This document shows, in pieces, positions 1-6,611 of a stretch of 6,827 nucleotides of DNA. Position 1 is the stretch's first letter. Each line of letters starts with the position of its first letter. The notes under the pieces were generated by a model that was given only the letters and a program-made list of their open reading frames with translations, ran no database searches and had not been told where the DNA came from. Source of the stretch: Methylococcaceae bacterium UBA4132 (GTDB taxonomy: Bacteria > Pseudomonadota > Gammaproteobacteria > Methylococcales > Methylomonadaceae); NCBI GenBank assembly GCA_002380945.1, contig DFWO01000003.1, forward strand, positions 1-6,827. The letters are read 5' to 3'. The translations under genes were made by a program, and so were the position numbers.

Positions 1-308
1 CCTTTGATTTTGATGATTTTGCAAAGAGTCCAGAGGTAGAAAAGTTAGATGATGTAGATATTGCCAAGGACGCTATTGACTTTGATTTCGACTTTGATAT
101 GCCAACAACAGCAGATAACCAACTAGGGCATTTTGGTTCTCCTGATTTAACAGATATGGACGAGTTGGAAACCAAATTGGATTTAGCTAGAGCTTATATT
201 GATATGGGTGATGCACAAGCAGCCAGAGATATTGTTGAAGAAGTGCTTGAAAAAGGGTCAGATGAACAAAAAAAACTAGCCGCATCCATACTTGATTTTC
301 TGAAATAA
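1..308 (+). CDS. fimV: FimV-like protein, C-terminal end (5' truncated by the window)
   Basis: An open frame enters from the left edge (first full codon at 3) and ends at TAA 306-308, giving the last 101 residues of a longer protein. The visible part starts with an acidic, phenylalanine-rich stretch of repeated Phe-Asp pairs, typical of the low-complexity acidic region before the FimV C-terminal domain. Next comes a compact helical module reading LETKLDLARAYIDMGD, then QAARDIVEEVLEKG, and it ends in SILDFLK. This is the conserved FimV C-terminal domain, a TPR-like helical pair. In Pseudomonas and relatives FimV is a large inner-membrane protein with a periplasmic LysM domain and a cytoplasmic C-terminal TPR domain; it affects type IV pilus assembly, twitching and polar localisation. 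The ATG at 99 is internal, because the frame is open and FimV-like before it. The gene is followed closely by a strong terminator. The family call rests on the C-terminal motif only; the membrane and LysM parts lie outside the window. Confidence 0.85.
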   Translation, partial: FDFDDFAKSPEVEKLDDVDIAKDAIDFDFDFDMPTTADNQLGHFGSPDLTDMDELETKLDLARAYIDMGDAQAARDIVEEVLEKGSDEQKKLAASILDFLK

Positions 309-322
309 AAAGTCCGACGTAT

Positions 323-351
323 AAAAAAAGCCCTGTATAGGGCTTTTTTTT
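323..351. terminator. Bidirectional intrinsic terminator between convergent genes
   Basis: A perfect hairpin is flanked by an A-tract on the left (323-329) and a T-tract on the right (344-351). The core stem GCCCT (330-334) pairs with AGGGC (339-343) around the loop GTAT. The A and T runs can extend the pairing to 12 bp. Read on the plus strand it gives a GC stem followed by a U-run 15 nt after the fimV stop. Read on the minus strand it gives the same shape about 25 nt after the stop of the 780-376 gene. It therefore serves both converging transcription units. Confidence 0.9.
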
Positions 352-375
352 GTTCAAACAAAATCAATTGGTTTT

Positions 376-780
376 TTAAAGAAATAACAAAAAAAGCAAT
401 CCACTAGCGACAATTGATAACAGGACTTTGTTAACAAATGACTCGTGCCAATAAGCCAAAATACAAGCTATTTCATCAGCTAAAAATGCCTTTAGTTGTT
501 GTTTTTTTTCACTATAAAACGCAGGAAATGCCTTCCATAGTCGATACAGTCCATAAAAAATGGTCGCTATAATGATGTAAAAAACAACGACTTGAGTGGT
601 GTGTAGCGAAGTATCAAACATGAGTTCAATCACAAAATCCAGCGAGGTTTCAGTCCACTCAAATAACATATGGAGAGACTCTAGGAATAAGTGAAATACC
701 TCAAGGGGGGCTGCAAAAAGGATGGCAATACCCAGCCAAAGTGATACACGTTGTATCATGTTTTTATCGGGAAAATTCAA
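376..780 (-). CDS. Small hypothetical membrane protein, probable TTG start
   Basis: I do not recognise a family. The frame ends at 376 and can start at TTG 790-792 (138 aa), TTG 778-780 (134 aa) or ATG 757-759 (127 aa). I chose TTG 778-780 because a GGAG Shine-Dalgarno (plus-strand 787-790) sits 6 nt before it; the ATG has no visible ribosome binding site. Numbered from the longest frame, the protein has hydrophobic segments at about 15-37, 67-86 and 122-138. Between the last two is a basic, hydrophilic stretch (about 93-101, SEKKQQLKAF), and the protein ends in leucines and phenylalanines at the membrane. It contains several acidic, aromatic and histidine residues between segments 1 and 2 but no catalytic motif I can name. 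It follows purL by a short gap (43-55 nt depending on start) on the same strand and so is probably read through from purL. It ends at the shared terminator. An integral inner-membrane protein is a safe inference; function is unknown. Confidence 0.7.
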   Translation of the reverse strand: MNFPDKNMIQRVSLWLGIAILFAAPLEVFHLFLESLHMLFEWTETSLDFVIELMFDTSLHTTQVVVFYIIIATIFYGLYRLWKAFPAFYSEKKQQLKAFLADEIACILAYWHESFVNKVLLSIVASGLLFLLFL

Positions 781-835
781 ACCTAACTCCAAGTAAAACT
801 AAAACTTTAAAGAAGCAACCCACTGTTCAGTTGGA

Positions 836-3800
836 TTATTGCGTCCAAACCCTAGCGTTTCTAAATAAGCGCATCCACACACCGTATTCACGCCAATCAT
901 CGGGATGCCATGAGTTTTGTACAGTTCTAAAACAGCGTTCAGGATGGGGCATCATGATGGTAAAACGTCCGTCAGTTGTGGTTAAGCCTGTAATACCTAA
1001 CGGTGAACCATTCGGATTTGCTGGAAAATCTGTGGTGAGTGCGCCGTAATTATCAACATAACATAACGCTACTGCTTGCGCATTCAGTGCCGCTTGTGGA
1101 TCGCCAGCAAACACCGCACGTCCTTCACCGTGGGCGATACTGACAGGCATTCTTGAACCTTCCATACCTGCAAATAGAATGGAGGGGGATTTTTGTACTT
1201 CAACCATTACCACGCGGGCTTCAAACTGTTCAGAGGTGTTGCGCATAAATTTAGGCCAATGCTCCGCGCCTGTAATGATGTCTTTTAATCCTGACATCAT
1301 TTGGCAGCCATTACACACGCCTAAACCAAAGGTATCTGTGCGTTGAAAAAATGCAGAAAATTCATCTCTAGCGCGGCTATTAAACAGAATGGATTTTGCC
1401 CAACCGCCACCTGCGCCCAATACGTCACCGTAAGAAAAGCCACCGCACGCCGCCAAGCCTGTAAAGTCATGCAGGCTGACGCGCCCGTGAATAATATCGC
1501 TAAGATGTACATCAATGCTGGTAAAACCTGCACGGTCAAACGCAGCTGCCATTTCGACATGACCATTCACGCCTTGCTCACGCAAAATGGCGATTTTAGG
1601 ACGAGTACGCACAATAAACGGTGCGGCAACATCGTTATTGATATCAAAACTGAGTTTGGTATGCAGACCAATGTCATTATCATCGGCAATACGGTCAAAC
1701 TGTTGTTTGGCACAATCGGGATTATCGCGCAGAGCCTGCATTCTGTAACTGACTTCTGACCACACTTGTTGCAGTTGGGTGCGGCTGGCAGAGTAAATTA
1801 ATTCGTCGGCATGGTGAATATTGATTTGCTGTTCGGGAATAACGCGTCCGATAACATAAATGCAATCGACTAAGCCCCAGTGTTTTAACAGTTTAACCAC
1901 ATCATCGGCATCACTATCACGGACTTGGATGACCGCGCCTAACTCTTCATTAAACAAAGCGGCTAAGGCATCTGTACCTAACACATCAATGTTAAGATTT
2001 GCGCCCATTCTGCCCGCAAAAATCATTTCCGCAACGCTGGCAAATAAGCCGCCATCAGAACGATCATGGTAACTCAGCAGTTTGCCTTGGTTGTTCAGTG
2101 TTTGAATCGCCTCAAAAAAGGCTTTTAATAATTCTGGATGGTCAAGGTCAGGGCAGTTATCACCTAATTGCGAATACACTTGCGCCAGCACCGAACCGCC
2201 CAGACGATTTTTACCTGCGCCTAAGTCGATTAAAATCAATACGCTGTTATCAACAGCTTGCAGTTGTGGAGTGAGGGTCTTACTGACATCCAAGACAGGG
2301 GCAAAGGCGGTGATAATTAACGACAGCGGCGAAGTCATGGTTTTTTCACCCGCGTTGTCCGTCCAGCGAGTTTGCATGGATAACGAATCTTTACCGACTG
2401 GAATTGCGATACCGAGGGCAGGGCAGAGTTCCATACCTACGGTTTTGACAGTATCAAATAACGCGGCATCTTCGCCTTCTGCACCTGCCGCCGCCATCCA
2501 ATTGGCAGACAGTTTGATTTTTTTCAGTGAATCAATGCGAGCGGCTGCAATATTTGTAATGGCTTCGGCGATTGCCATGCGTCCTGAAGCAGGGGCATTG
2601 ATGACCGCAACGGGGGTACGTTCACCCATCGCCATTGCTTCGCCTGTTAGAGCGTGAAAACCTGTCGCAGTGACTGCAACATCAGCAACAGGGACTTGCC
2701 AAGGGCCAACTAATTGGTCACGCGCGACTAAACCTGTTACTGAACGGTCGCCAATATGAATTAAGAAACTTTTATCGGCAACGGCTGGAAATGCTAACAC
2801 CCGTTGCACGGCATCGGTGAGAGTAACGCCGCTAAAATCTAAACCAGCCACAGCGGGTTGGCTATGGCTGACATTGCGGTGCATTTTCGGTGGTTTGCCA
2901 AATAATACCGACATGGGAATATCGACAGGGTTATCGCCTAATAAACTATCGCTAAGGGTTAAATGTTCTTCATCAGTGGCTTCGCCAATGACGGCAAACA
3001 AGCAATGTTCGCGCTCACAAAATTCAGTGAATAACGTTAGCGATGACGGTTTAATGGCAATCACATAGCGTTCTTGGGCTTCATTACACCAGATTTGCAT
3101 CGGCGACATACCGATGTCGTCATTGTTGACTTTGCGTAATTCAAAACGACCGCCTTTGTTGCAGTCGTGAATAATTTCAGGCACAGCGTTTGATAAACCG
3201 CCCGCACCGATGTCGTGTATAGAAATAATCGGTGTGTCTTTACCTAGCGAGTTACAGTGATTAATCACTTCTTGGCAACGTCGCTGCATCTCTGGATTTT
3301 CGCGTTGTACAGAGGCAAAATCTAACGATTCAGAACTCGCGCCTGAGGCTTGTGAAGAAGCGGCACCGCCGCCCAAGCCAATTAACATGGCGGGGCCACC
3401 TAAAATAATAATCAACGAACCCGCAGGAATTTTTTGTTTTTCCACCAGCATCGGGCGAATATTGCCCATGCCACCTGCTAACATAATGGGTTTGTGATAA
3501 CCACGAAACGCATTGTCCGTACCTAGAACAGGCTGTTCAAAGCTGCGAAAATAACCCGCTAAATTAGGACGACCAAATTCATTATTAAACGCCGCGCCAC
3601 CTAAAGGGCCTGCCAGCATGATGTCTAAGGCGGAAGCGATACGTTCTGGTTTGCCGTTATCGGTTTCCCACGGTTGGCTATAGTTGGGGATTTTTAAATG
3701 CGAAACGGAAAAACCTGTTAATCCTGCTTTAGTAGAAGAGCCACGTCCTGTCGCGCCTTCATCACGGATTTCACCGCCTGAACCTGTTGCCGCACCTGAA

Positions 3801-4711
3801 AATGGTGAAATAGCGGTCGGGTGATTATGGGTCTCGACTTTCATTAATAAATGCGCATCTTCTTCCACATAGCTATATTCGCCTGTTTTGGCGTTGCGAA
3901 TAAAGACTTTTGCGTGCGAGCCTTCAATCACTGAGGAGTTATCGCTATACGCGGATAAAATGTCAGTAGGGCTTTGTTGTGCGGTGTTGCGTATCATGCC
4001 AAACAGCGTTTGGGCTTGTTCCACACCGTCTATCGTCCAATTGGCATTGAAGATTTTATGGCGGCAATGTTCGGAGTTGGCTTGCGCGAACATCATCAAT
4101 TCAACATCGGAGGGGTTTCTGCCTAAGGCTTGAAAACTTTCGACTAAATAAGTAATTTCATCCTCGGATAACGCCATGCCTAGCTCGGCGTTAGCTTTAA
4201 TGAGTGCGTCTTGTCCTTGCTCGATAATTGCAATGGTTTGTAACGGGGCGGGATGATGTTCAGCAAATAAATCTAACTGGCTTGCATCGTAGATGACAGT
4301 TTGCGTCATGCGGTCATGCAGCACTGCGGCTAATGCGTGTTTGCTTGCGTCTGATAATTCACTGCTGGCAGTGAGCGTGTATTCAATACCGCGTTCCAGT
4401 CGTTTAACACTAGACAAACCACAGCGTTGAGCGATTTCAGTGGCTTTACTTGACCACGGTGAGATTGTGCCTGAACGCGGCACAACTAATAAGGTCTCGC
4501 CTTGTGTTTCTGTTTCAACAATATCATCACCGTAAGCGAGTAACTGTTTTAGTATCGCCAGTTGCTCGGTGTTTAAATCGTGTTCGATGCCGACAAAGTG
4601 CATAAACCGCGCAGTCACGGTGGTGATAGACGGCTCTATCGCTTGCAGAGACACTAATAGATTGTTGATACGAAAGTCAGATAAAGCAGAGCTACCAGAG
4701 ATTTTTAGCAT
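836..4711 (-). CDS. purL: Phosphoribosylformylglycinamidine synthase (FGAM synthase), single-chain form
   Basis: This cytosolic enzyme converts FGAR, glutamine and ATP to FGAM, step 4 of de novo purine (IMP) synthesis. At 1291 aa it matches the full-length single-chain type of gammaproteobacteria (about 1295 aa in E. coli) rather than the split PurL/PurQ/PurS type. Visible in order: an N-terminal PurS-like domain with GTISPWSSKATEIAQRCG at 81-98; the linker-end signature SEHCRHK at 213-219; the ATP-site region KVETHNHPTAISPF at 291-304 and the glycine-rich TGSGGEIRDEGATGRGS at 309-325; two AIRS-type synthase halves; and a class I glutaminase domain from about 1037. The glutaminase triad is intact: nucleophile Cys1133 in GVCNGCQ, with His1256 and Glu1258 in PHPER. 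GGFSYGDVLGAG at about 1090-1101 is the usual oxyanion-side motif. The start ATG 4709-4711 fits the family N-terminus (LxISGSSALSDFR), although no clear Shine-Dalgarno precedes it. The gene lies downstream of bamC on the same strand. No frameshift or missing key residue was seen. Confidence 0.98.
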   Translation of the reverse strand: MLKISGSSALSDFRINNLLVSLQAIEPSITTVTARFMHFVGIEHDLNTEQLAILKQLLAYGDDIVETETQGETLLVVPRSGTISPWSSKATEIAQRCGLSSVKRLERGIEYTLTASSELSDASKHALAAVLHDRMTQTVIYDASQLDLFAEHHPAPLQTIAIIEQGQDALIKANAELGMALSEDEITYLVESFQALGRNPSDVELMMFAQANSEHCRHKIFNANWTIDGVEQAQTLFGMIRNTAQQSPTDILSAYSDNSSVIEGSHAKVFIRNAKTGEYSYVEEDAHLLMKVETHNHPTAISPFSGAATGSGGEIRDEGATGRGSSTKAGLTGFSVSHLKIPNYSQPWETDNGKPERIASALDIMLAGPLGGAAFNNEFGRPNLAGYFRSFEQPVLGTDNAFRGYHKPIMLAGGMGNIRPMLVEKQKIPAGSLIIILGGPAMLIGLGGGAASSQASGASSESLDFASVQRENPEMQRRCQEVINHCNSLGKDTPIISIHDIGAGGLSNAVPEIIHDCNKGGRFELRKVNNDDIGMSPMQIWCNEAQERYVIAIKPSSLTLFTEFCEREHCLFAVIGEATDEEHLTLSDSLLGDNPVDIPMSVLFGKPPKMHRNVSHSQPAVAGLDFSGVTLTDAVQRVLAFPAVADKSFLIHIGDRSVTGLVARDQLVGPWQVPVADVAVTATGFHALTGEAMAMGERTPVAVINAPASGRMAIAEAITNIAAARIDSLKKIKLSANWMAAAGAEGEDAALFDTVKTVGMELCPALGIAIPVGKDSLSMQTRWTDNAGEKTMTSPLSLIITAFAPVLDVSKTLTPQLQAVDNSVLILIDLGAGKNRLGGSVLAQVYSQLGDNCPDLDHPELLKAFFEAIQTLNNQGKLLSYHDRSDGGLFASVAEMIFAGRMGANLNIDVLGTDALAALFNEELGAVIQVRDSDADDVVKLLKHWGLVDCIYVIGRVIPEQQINIHHADELIYSASRTQLQQVWSEVSYRMQALRDNPDCAKQQFDRIADDNDIGLHTKLSFDINNDVAAPFIVRTRPKIAILREQGVNGHVEMAAAFDRAGFTSIDVHLSDIIHGRVSLHDFTGLAACGGFSYGDVLGAGGGWAKSILFNSRARDEFSAFFQRTDTFGLGVCNGCQMMSGLKDIITGAEHWPKFMRNTSEQFEARVVMVEVQKSPSILFAGMEGSRMPVSIAHGEGRAVFAGDPQAALNAQAVALCYVDNYGALTTDFPANPNGSPLGITGLTTTDGRFTIMMPHPERCFRTVQNSWHPDDWREYGVWMRLFRNARVWTQ

Positions 4712-4728
4712 GATGAGAAACAGTCAGT

Positions 4729-4803
4729 GTAGGTTGGATTAGCGCAGCGTAACCCAACATAGCGGTCTATTGATTGTGGGTTACGCTGACTAACCCAAGC
4801 GAC
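4729..4803. repeat. Pair of inverted REP-like palindromic elements between bamC and purL
   Basis: Two copies of one imperfect palindrome face each other. Copy 1 (plus strand, 4729-4758) begins with GTAG; the arms GTTGG (4733-4737) and CCAAC (4754-4758) pair, then TTA (4739-4741) with TAA (4750-4752 region), leaving an A/C mismatch and a small GC inner stem. Copy 2 (minus strand, 4803-4776) begins with GTCG at the matching place and folds by TGGGTTA (4777-4783) with TAACCCA (4791-4797). The copies share an exact 12-nt inverted match, CAGCGTAACCCA at 4745-4756 and its complement at 4777-4788. A GTAG-like tetranucleotide before a hairpin, in head-to-head pairs between genes, is the layout of REP/BIME elements mobilised by RAYT (TnpA-REP) transposases. 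That assignment is inference, since only one locus is visible. No U-run follows either hairpin in the minus direction, so this is not a normal terminator. Confidence 0.75.
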
Positions 4804-4806
4804 GCG

Positions 4807-5529
4807 TTATTTACCCGCTAAATTCGCTTTAATACTTTGTCGTAAAACTTGCAGTAATTTTAAGCTACCCTCATCGGATGCTGGTTTTTGTTCTTCATTC
4901 AGAATTACCACATCGGTTTGTTGATTGGTTTCGACTAGCTTAAGCAGATACTCTTTTTCGTTGCTTTGAAAGCCATGTAGCATAAAGTTGAGTTCATCTG
5001 AGTAAGAGCCGTCTTCTACGGGCTTTTCATCGGGGTCATACTGTACGGTGAAGGTTTTATCAGCTTGATTACGCTCGTTCACTTCGATTGATTTTCGGCT
5101 TAAGCCTTTACTGACGATACGCCACGCATTAGCAAAAGGAACGTTTAAACGTAAGTAGGCAATCTTATTGCTAGATTCAAGTATGTCTACGGTAATAGAT
5201 TTTGGGTCTATCGCAGGTTGTTCATCGGTTGCAGTCTCAGTGGATGCCGCATCCTTAGCAGGTTTGCTTTCAGTTTCTTCACTTGCAGCAGGCGTAGTCT
5301 CCTCAGTATTAGCATTGTCGGTGTTCTGAGTGCGTACTGTGCTGCTAGGCGGTGGTGGAGTGAGTGTGCTACCGTTTGCTAAATCAGCAGGAATAACCAG
5401 CTTGGGAATTTCAGTGGTGAACTGATAATCTTTTTCCTTGTCAGGAAATAATTCTTTAATAGAACTACAGGCTGAAACATTAAGCAGTACAGCCGCGCTA
5501 CACAGTGAGATTAGGGATTTGTATTTCAT
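4807..5529 (-). CDS. bamC: Outer membrane assembly lipoprotein BamC (NlpB/DapX family), short form
   Basis: BamC is an accessory lipoprotein of the BAM complex, which folds beta-barrel proteins into the outer membrane. The 240-aa product begins with a lysine-containing signal peptide and a lipobox ending VSAC, so lipidation is expected at Cys21. The next residue is Ser, not Asp, which favours outer-membrane sorting. Residues 22-50 are a short extended segment with IPKLVIPADL, like the unstructured N-terminal part of BamC that contacts BamD. Residues about 52-108 are a low-complexity linker rich in Thr, Glu, Ala, Ser and Pro. Residues about 111-240 form one alpha/beta domain; the stretch LRLNVPFANAWRIVSKGLSRKSIEV resembles the second helix-grip domain of E. 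coli BamC. E. coli BamC has about 344 aa and two such domains, so one seems absent here. The start overlaps the dapA stop by one base (TAATG), with GGAAG 7 nt upstream, indicating translational coupling. The divergence makes the symbol probable rather than certain. Confidence 0.85.
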   Translation of the reverse strand: MKYKSLISLCSAAVLLNVSACSSIKELFPDKEKDYQFTTEIPKLVIPADLANGSTLTPPPPSSTVRTQNTDNANTEETTPAASEETESKPAKDAASTETATDEQPAIDPKSITVDILESSNKIAYLRLNVPFANAWRIVSKGLSRKSIEVNERNQADKTFTVQYDPDEKPVEDGSYSDELNFMLHGFQSNEKEYLLKLVETNQQTDVVILNEEQKPASDEGSLKLLQVLRQSIKANLAGK

Positions 5530-6404
5530 TAAATAACTTCCGCTAGTCGCATAGCATCACGCACCGCTTCAAAACAATCGTCAGTCAACCATGTTAATGG
5601 TAAACGGATGCCTTTTTCCATTAAGCCCATTTGGGCAACCGCCCATTTGACGGGAATAGGGTTGGACTGAATAAATAGATTTTTATGTAATGCCATTAAT
5701 TTGTTATCAATGGCTAAAGCAGTGTCGTTATCACCTGCCATTGCCGCGATAATCATGTCATGAACTAAGCGAGGCGCAACATTACCTGTCACTGTGATTG
5801 AACCATTGCCGCCTAATAAACAAAACTCGCGGCTAGTAGCATCATCGCCTGTATAAATGGCGAAATCATTGCCGACTAACGCACGGATTTGTTTAACGCG
5901 TGATAATTCGCCTGTCGCTTCTTTAACACCGACAATATTAGGAATGTGAGACAAACGACCCACGGTGTCAGGCAACATATCACATGCAGTACGACCAGGT
6001 ACATTGTATAAAATTTGTGGAATATCAACCGCTTCAGCAATGGCTTTATGATGTAAATACAAGCCTTCTTGCGTGGGTTTATTGTAATAAGGTGTGACTA
6101 TCAAGCAGGCATCTGCACCCGCTTGTTTAGCTTTTTGCGTAAGGTTAATTGCTTCTGTAGTGGAATTTGCGCCACTGCCCGCAATAACAGGTATTTTGCC
6201 GTCAACATAATCAACCACTGCTTTAATTACCATGCAGTGTTCTGCCTCGTCCAAAGTGGCAGATTCGCCTGTTGTGCCGACTGCAACAAGGGCATCAGTA
6301 CCTTGCTCAATATGGAAATCGACTAACGATTGAAGCCGTTTAAAATCGACTGCACCGCTTTCATCCATCGGTGTTACTAACGCTACGATACTACCTTGAA
6401 TCAT
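5529..6404 (-). CDS. dapA: 4-hydroxy-tetrahydrodipicolinate synthase
   Basis: DapA is a cytosolic TIM-barrel aldolase-family enzyme that condenses pyruvate with aspartate-semialdehyde, the first committed step towards diaminopimelate and lysine. The protein is 291 aa, essentially the E. coli length, and key residues fall at the same numbers. The Schiff-base lysine is Lys161 in GVKEATG. The proton-relay residues are Thr44 and Thr45 in GTTGES, Tyr107 in TPYYNKP and Tyr133 in LYNVPGRT. Arg138, which binds the substrate carboxylate, is in that last motif. The start ATG 6402-6404 has GAGAG 5 nt upstream. It is the first gene of the minus-strand run, behind a promoter at 6448-6453, and is coupled to bamC by a TAATG overlap. 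The apparent leader is only about 35-40 nt, too short for a lysine riboswitch. The reading frame is complete and nothing is missing. Confidence 0.97.
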   Translation of the reverse strand: MIQGSIVALVTPMDESGAVDFKRLQSLVDFHIEQGTDALVAVGTTGESATLDEAEHCMVIKAVVDYVDGKIPVIAGSGANSTTEAINLTQKAKQAGADACLIVTPYYNKPTQEGLYLHHKAIAEAVDIPQILYNVPGRTACDMLPDTVGRLSHIPNIVGVKEATGELSRVKQIRALVGNDFAIYTGDDATSREFCLLGGNGSITVTGNVAPRLVHDMIIAAMAGDNDTALAIDNKLMALHKNLFIQSNPIPVKWAVAQMGLMEKGIRLPLTWLTDDCFEAVRDAMRLAEVI

Positions 6405-6445
6405 GAAATCTCTCGACCAGAATGGCTACAATTACAAAACAGCGT

Positions 6446-6456
6446 GCATTATAACA
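6446..6456 (-). promoter_or_regulatory. Extended -10 promoter for dapA-bamC
   Basis: On the minus strand a perfect TATAAT (plus positions 6448-6453) is preceded by TGT, giving the extended -10 form TGnTATAAT. No good -35 lies at 16-18 nt; TTGTAC (6475-6480) is 21 nt away, too far to be ideal. An extended -10 needs little -35 contact. Transcription would start near 6441, leaving a leader of about 37 nt before the dapA ATG. Confidence 0.7.
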
Positions 6457-6499
6457 AGCAAATGCCCAAAAAAGGTACAAGGTGCGTCAATCTTACACA

Positions 6500-6522
6500 G
6501 TGCGTAGCACGGCTAAATTAGC
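6500..6522. promoter_or_regulatory. Two adjacent small inverted repeats, possible operator
   Basis: GTGC-GTA-GCAC (6500-6510) and GCTAA-A-TTAGC (6512-6522) are perfect short palindromes one base apart, lying between the two divergent promoters. The second overlaps the weak -35 of the plus-strand promoter. A regulator site is possible, but I recognise no known operator consensus, and short palindromes arise by chance. Confidence 0.25.
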
Positions 6523-6548
6523 AAAATAGTGGCATTATGCGCTATAAT
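6518..6548 (+). promoter_or_regulatory. Sigma70-type promoter for the DEAD-box helicase gene
   Basis: A perfect -10 TATAAT at 6543-6548 is preceded by a weak -35 candidate, TTAGCA at 6518-6523, with 19-nt spacing. Transcription would start near 6555 and give a leader of about 57 nt. The leader contains a short GCGC-TTAC-GCGC hairpin (about 6572-6583) before the AGGT ribosome binding site at 6602-6605. Many cold-shock helicase genes carry structured leaders, but this one is short. Confidence 0.65.
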
Positions 6549-6611
6549 CCCCCTATAAAAACATTTCCCCGCGCTTACGCGCATCCCCAAAGACTCCATA
6601 CAGGTACATAC

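Noticed and set aside
816..834. Small hairpin (ACTG-TT-CAGT with flanking CC/GG) just after the purL stop as a terminator.
   Set aside because: The loop would be two bases, the stem has a bulge, and no clean U-run follows; read-through into the small membrane gene is more likely.
741..4133. Several open frames of 70-140 codons antisense to, or on another frame of, purL (for example 741-1049, 1343-1759, 2271-2657, 3888-4133).
   Set aside because: They lie within or mostly overlap the well-supported purL frame, show no recognisable domain, and have the composition expected of shadow frames.
4712..4806. The hairpins as an intrinsic terminator or a purine riboswitch before purL.
   Set aside because: No U-run follows a stem in the minus direction, and there is no three-way-junction purine aptamer pattern; the repeated inverted units explain the structure better.
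6069..6326. 85-codon open frame opposite dapA.
   Set aside because: It is fully inside dapA, whose catalytic motifs are intact on the other strand; no domain is recognisable in it.
6405..6447. Lysine riboswitch in the dapA leader.
   Set aside because: The leader from the inferred start is only about 37 nt, far too short for the roughly 170-nt lysine aptamer.
6481..6510. GTGCGT repeated at 6482-6487 and 6500-6505 as a decayed copy of the REP-like element.
   Set aside because: The match is only six bases and lacks the AACCCAAC arm seen at 4729-4803; chance is a sufficient explanation.
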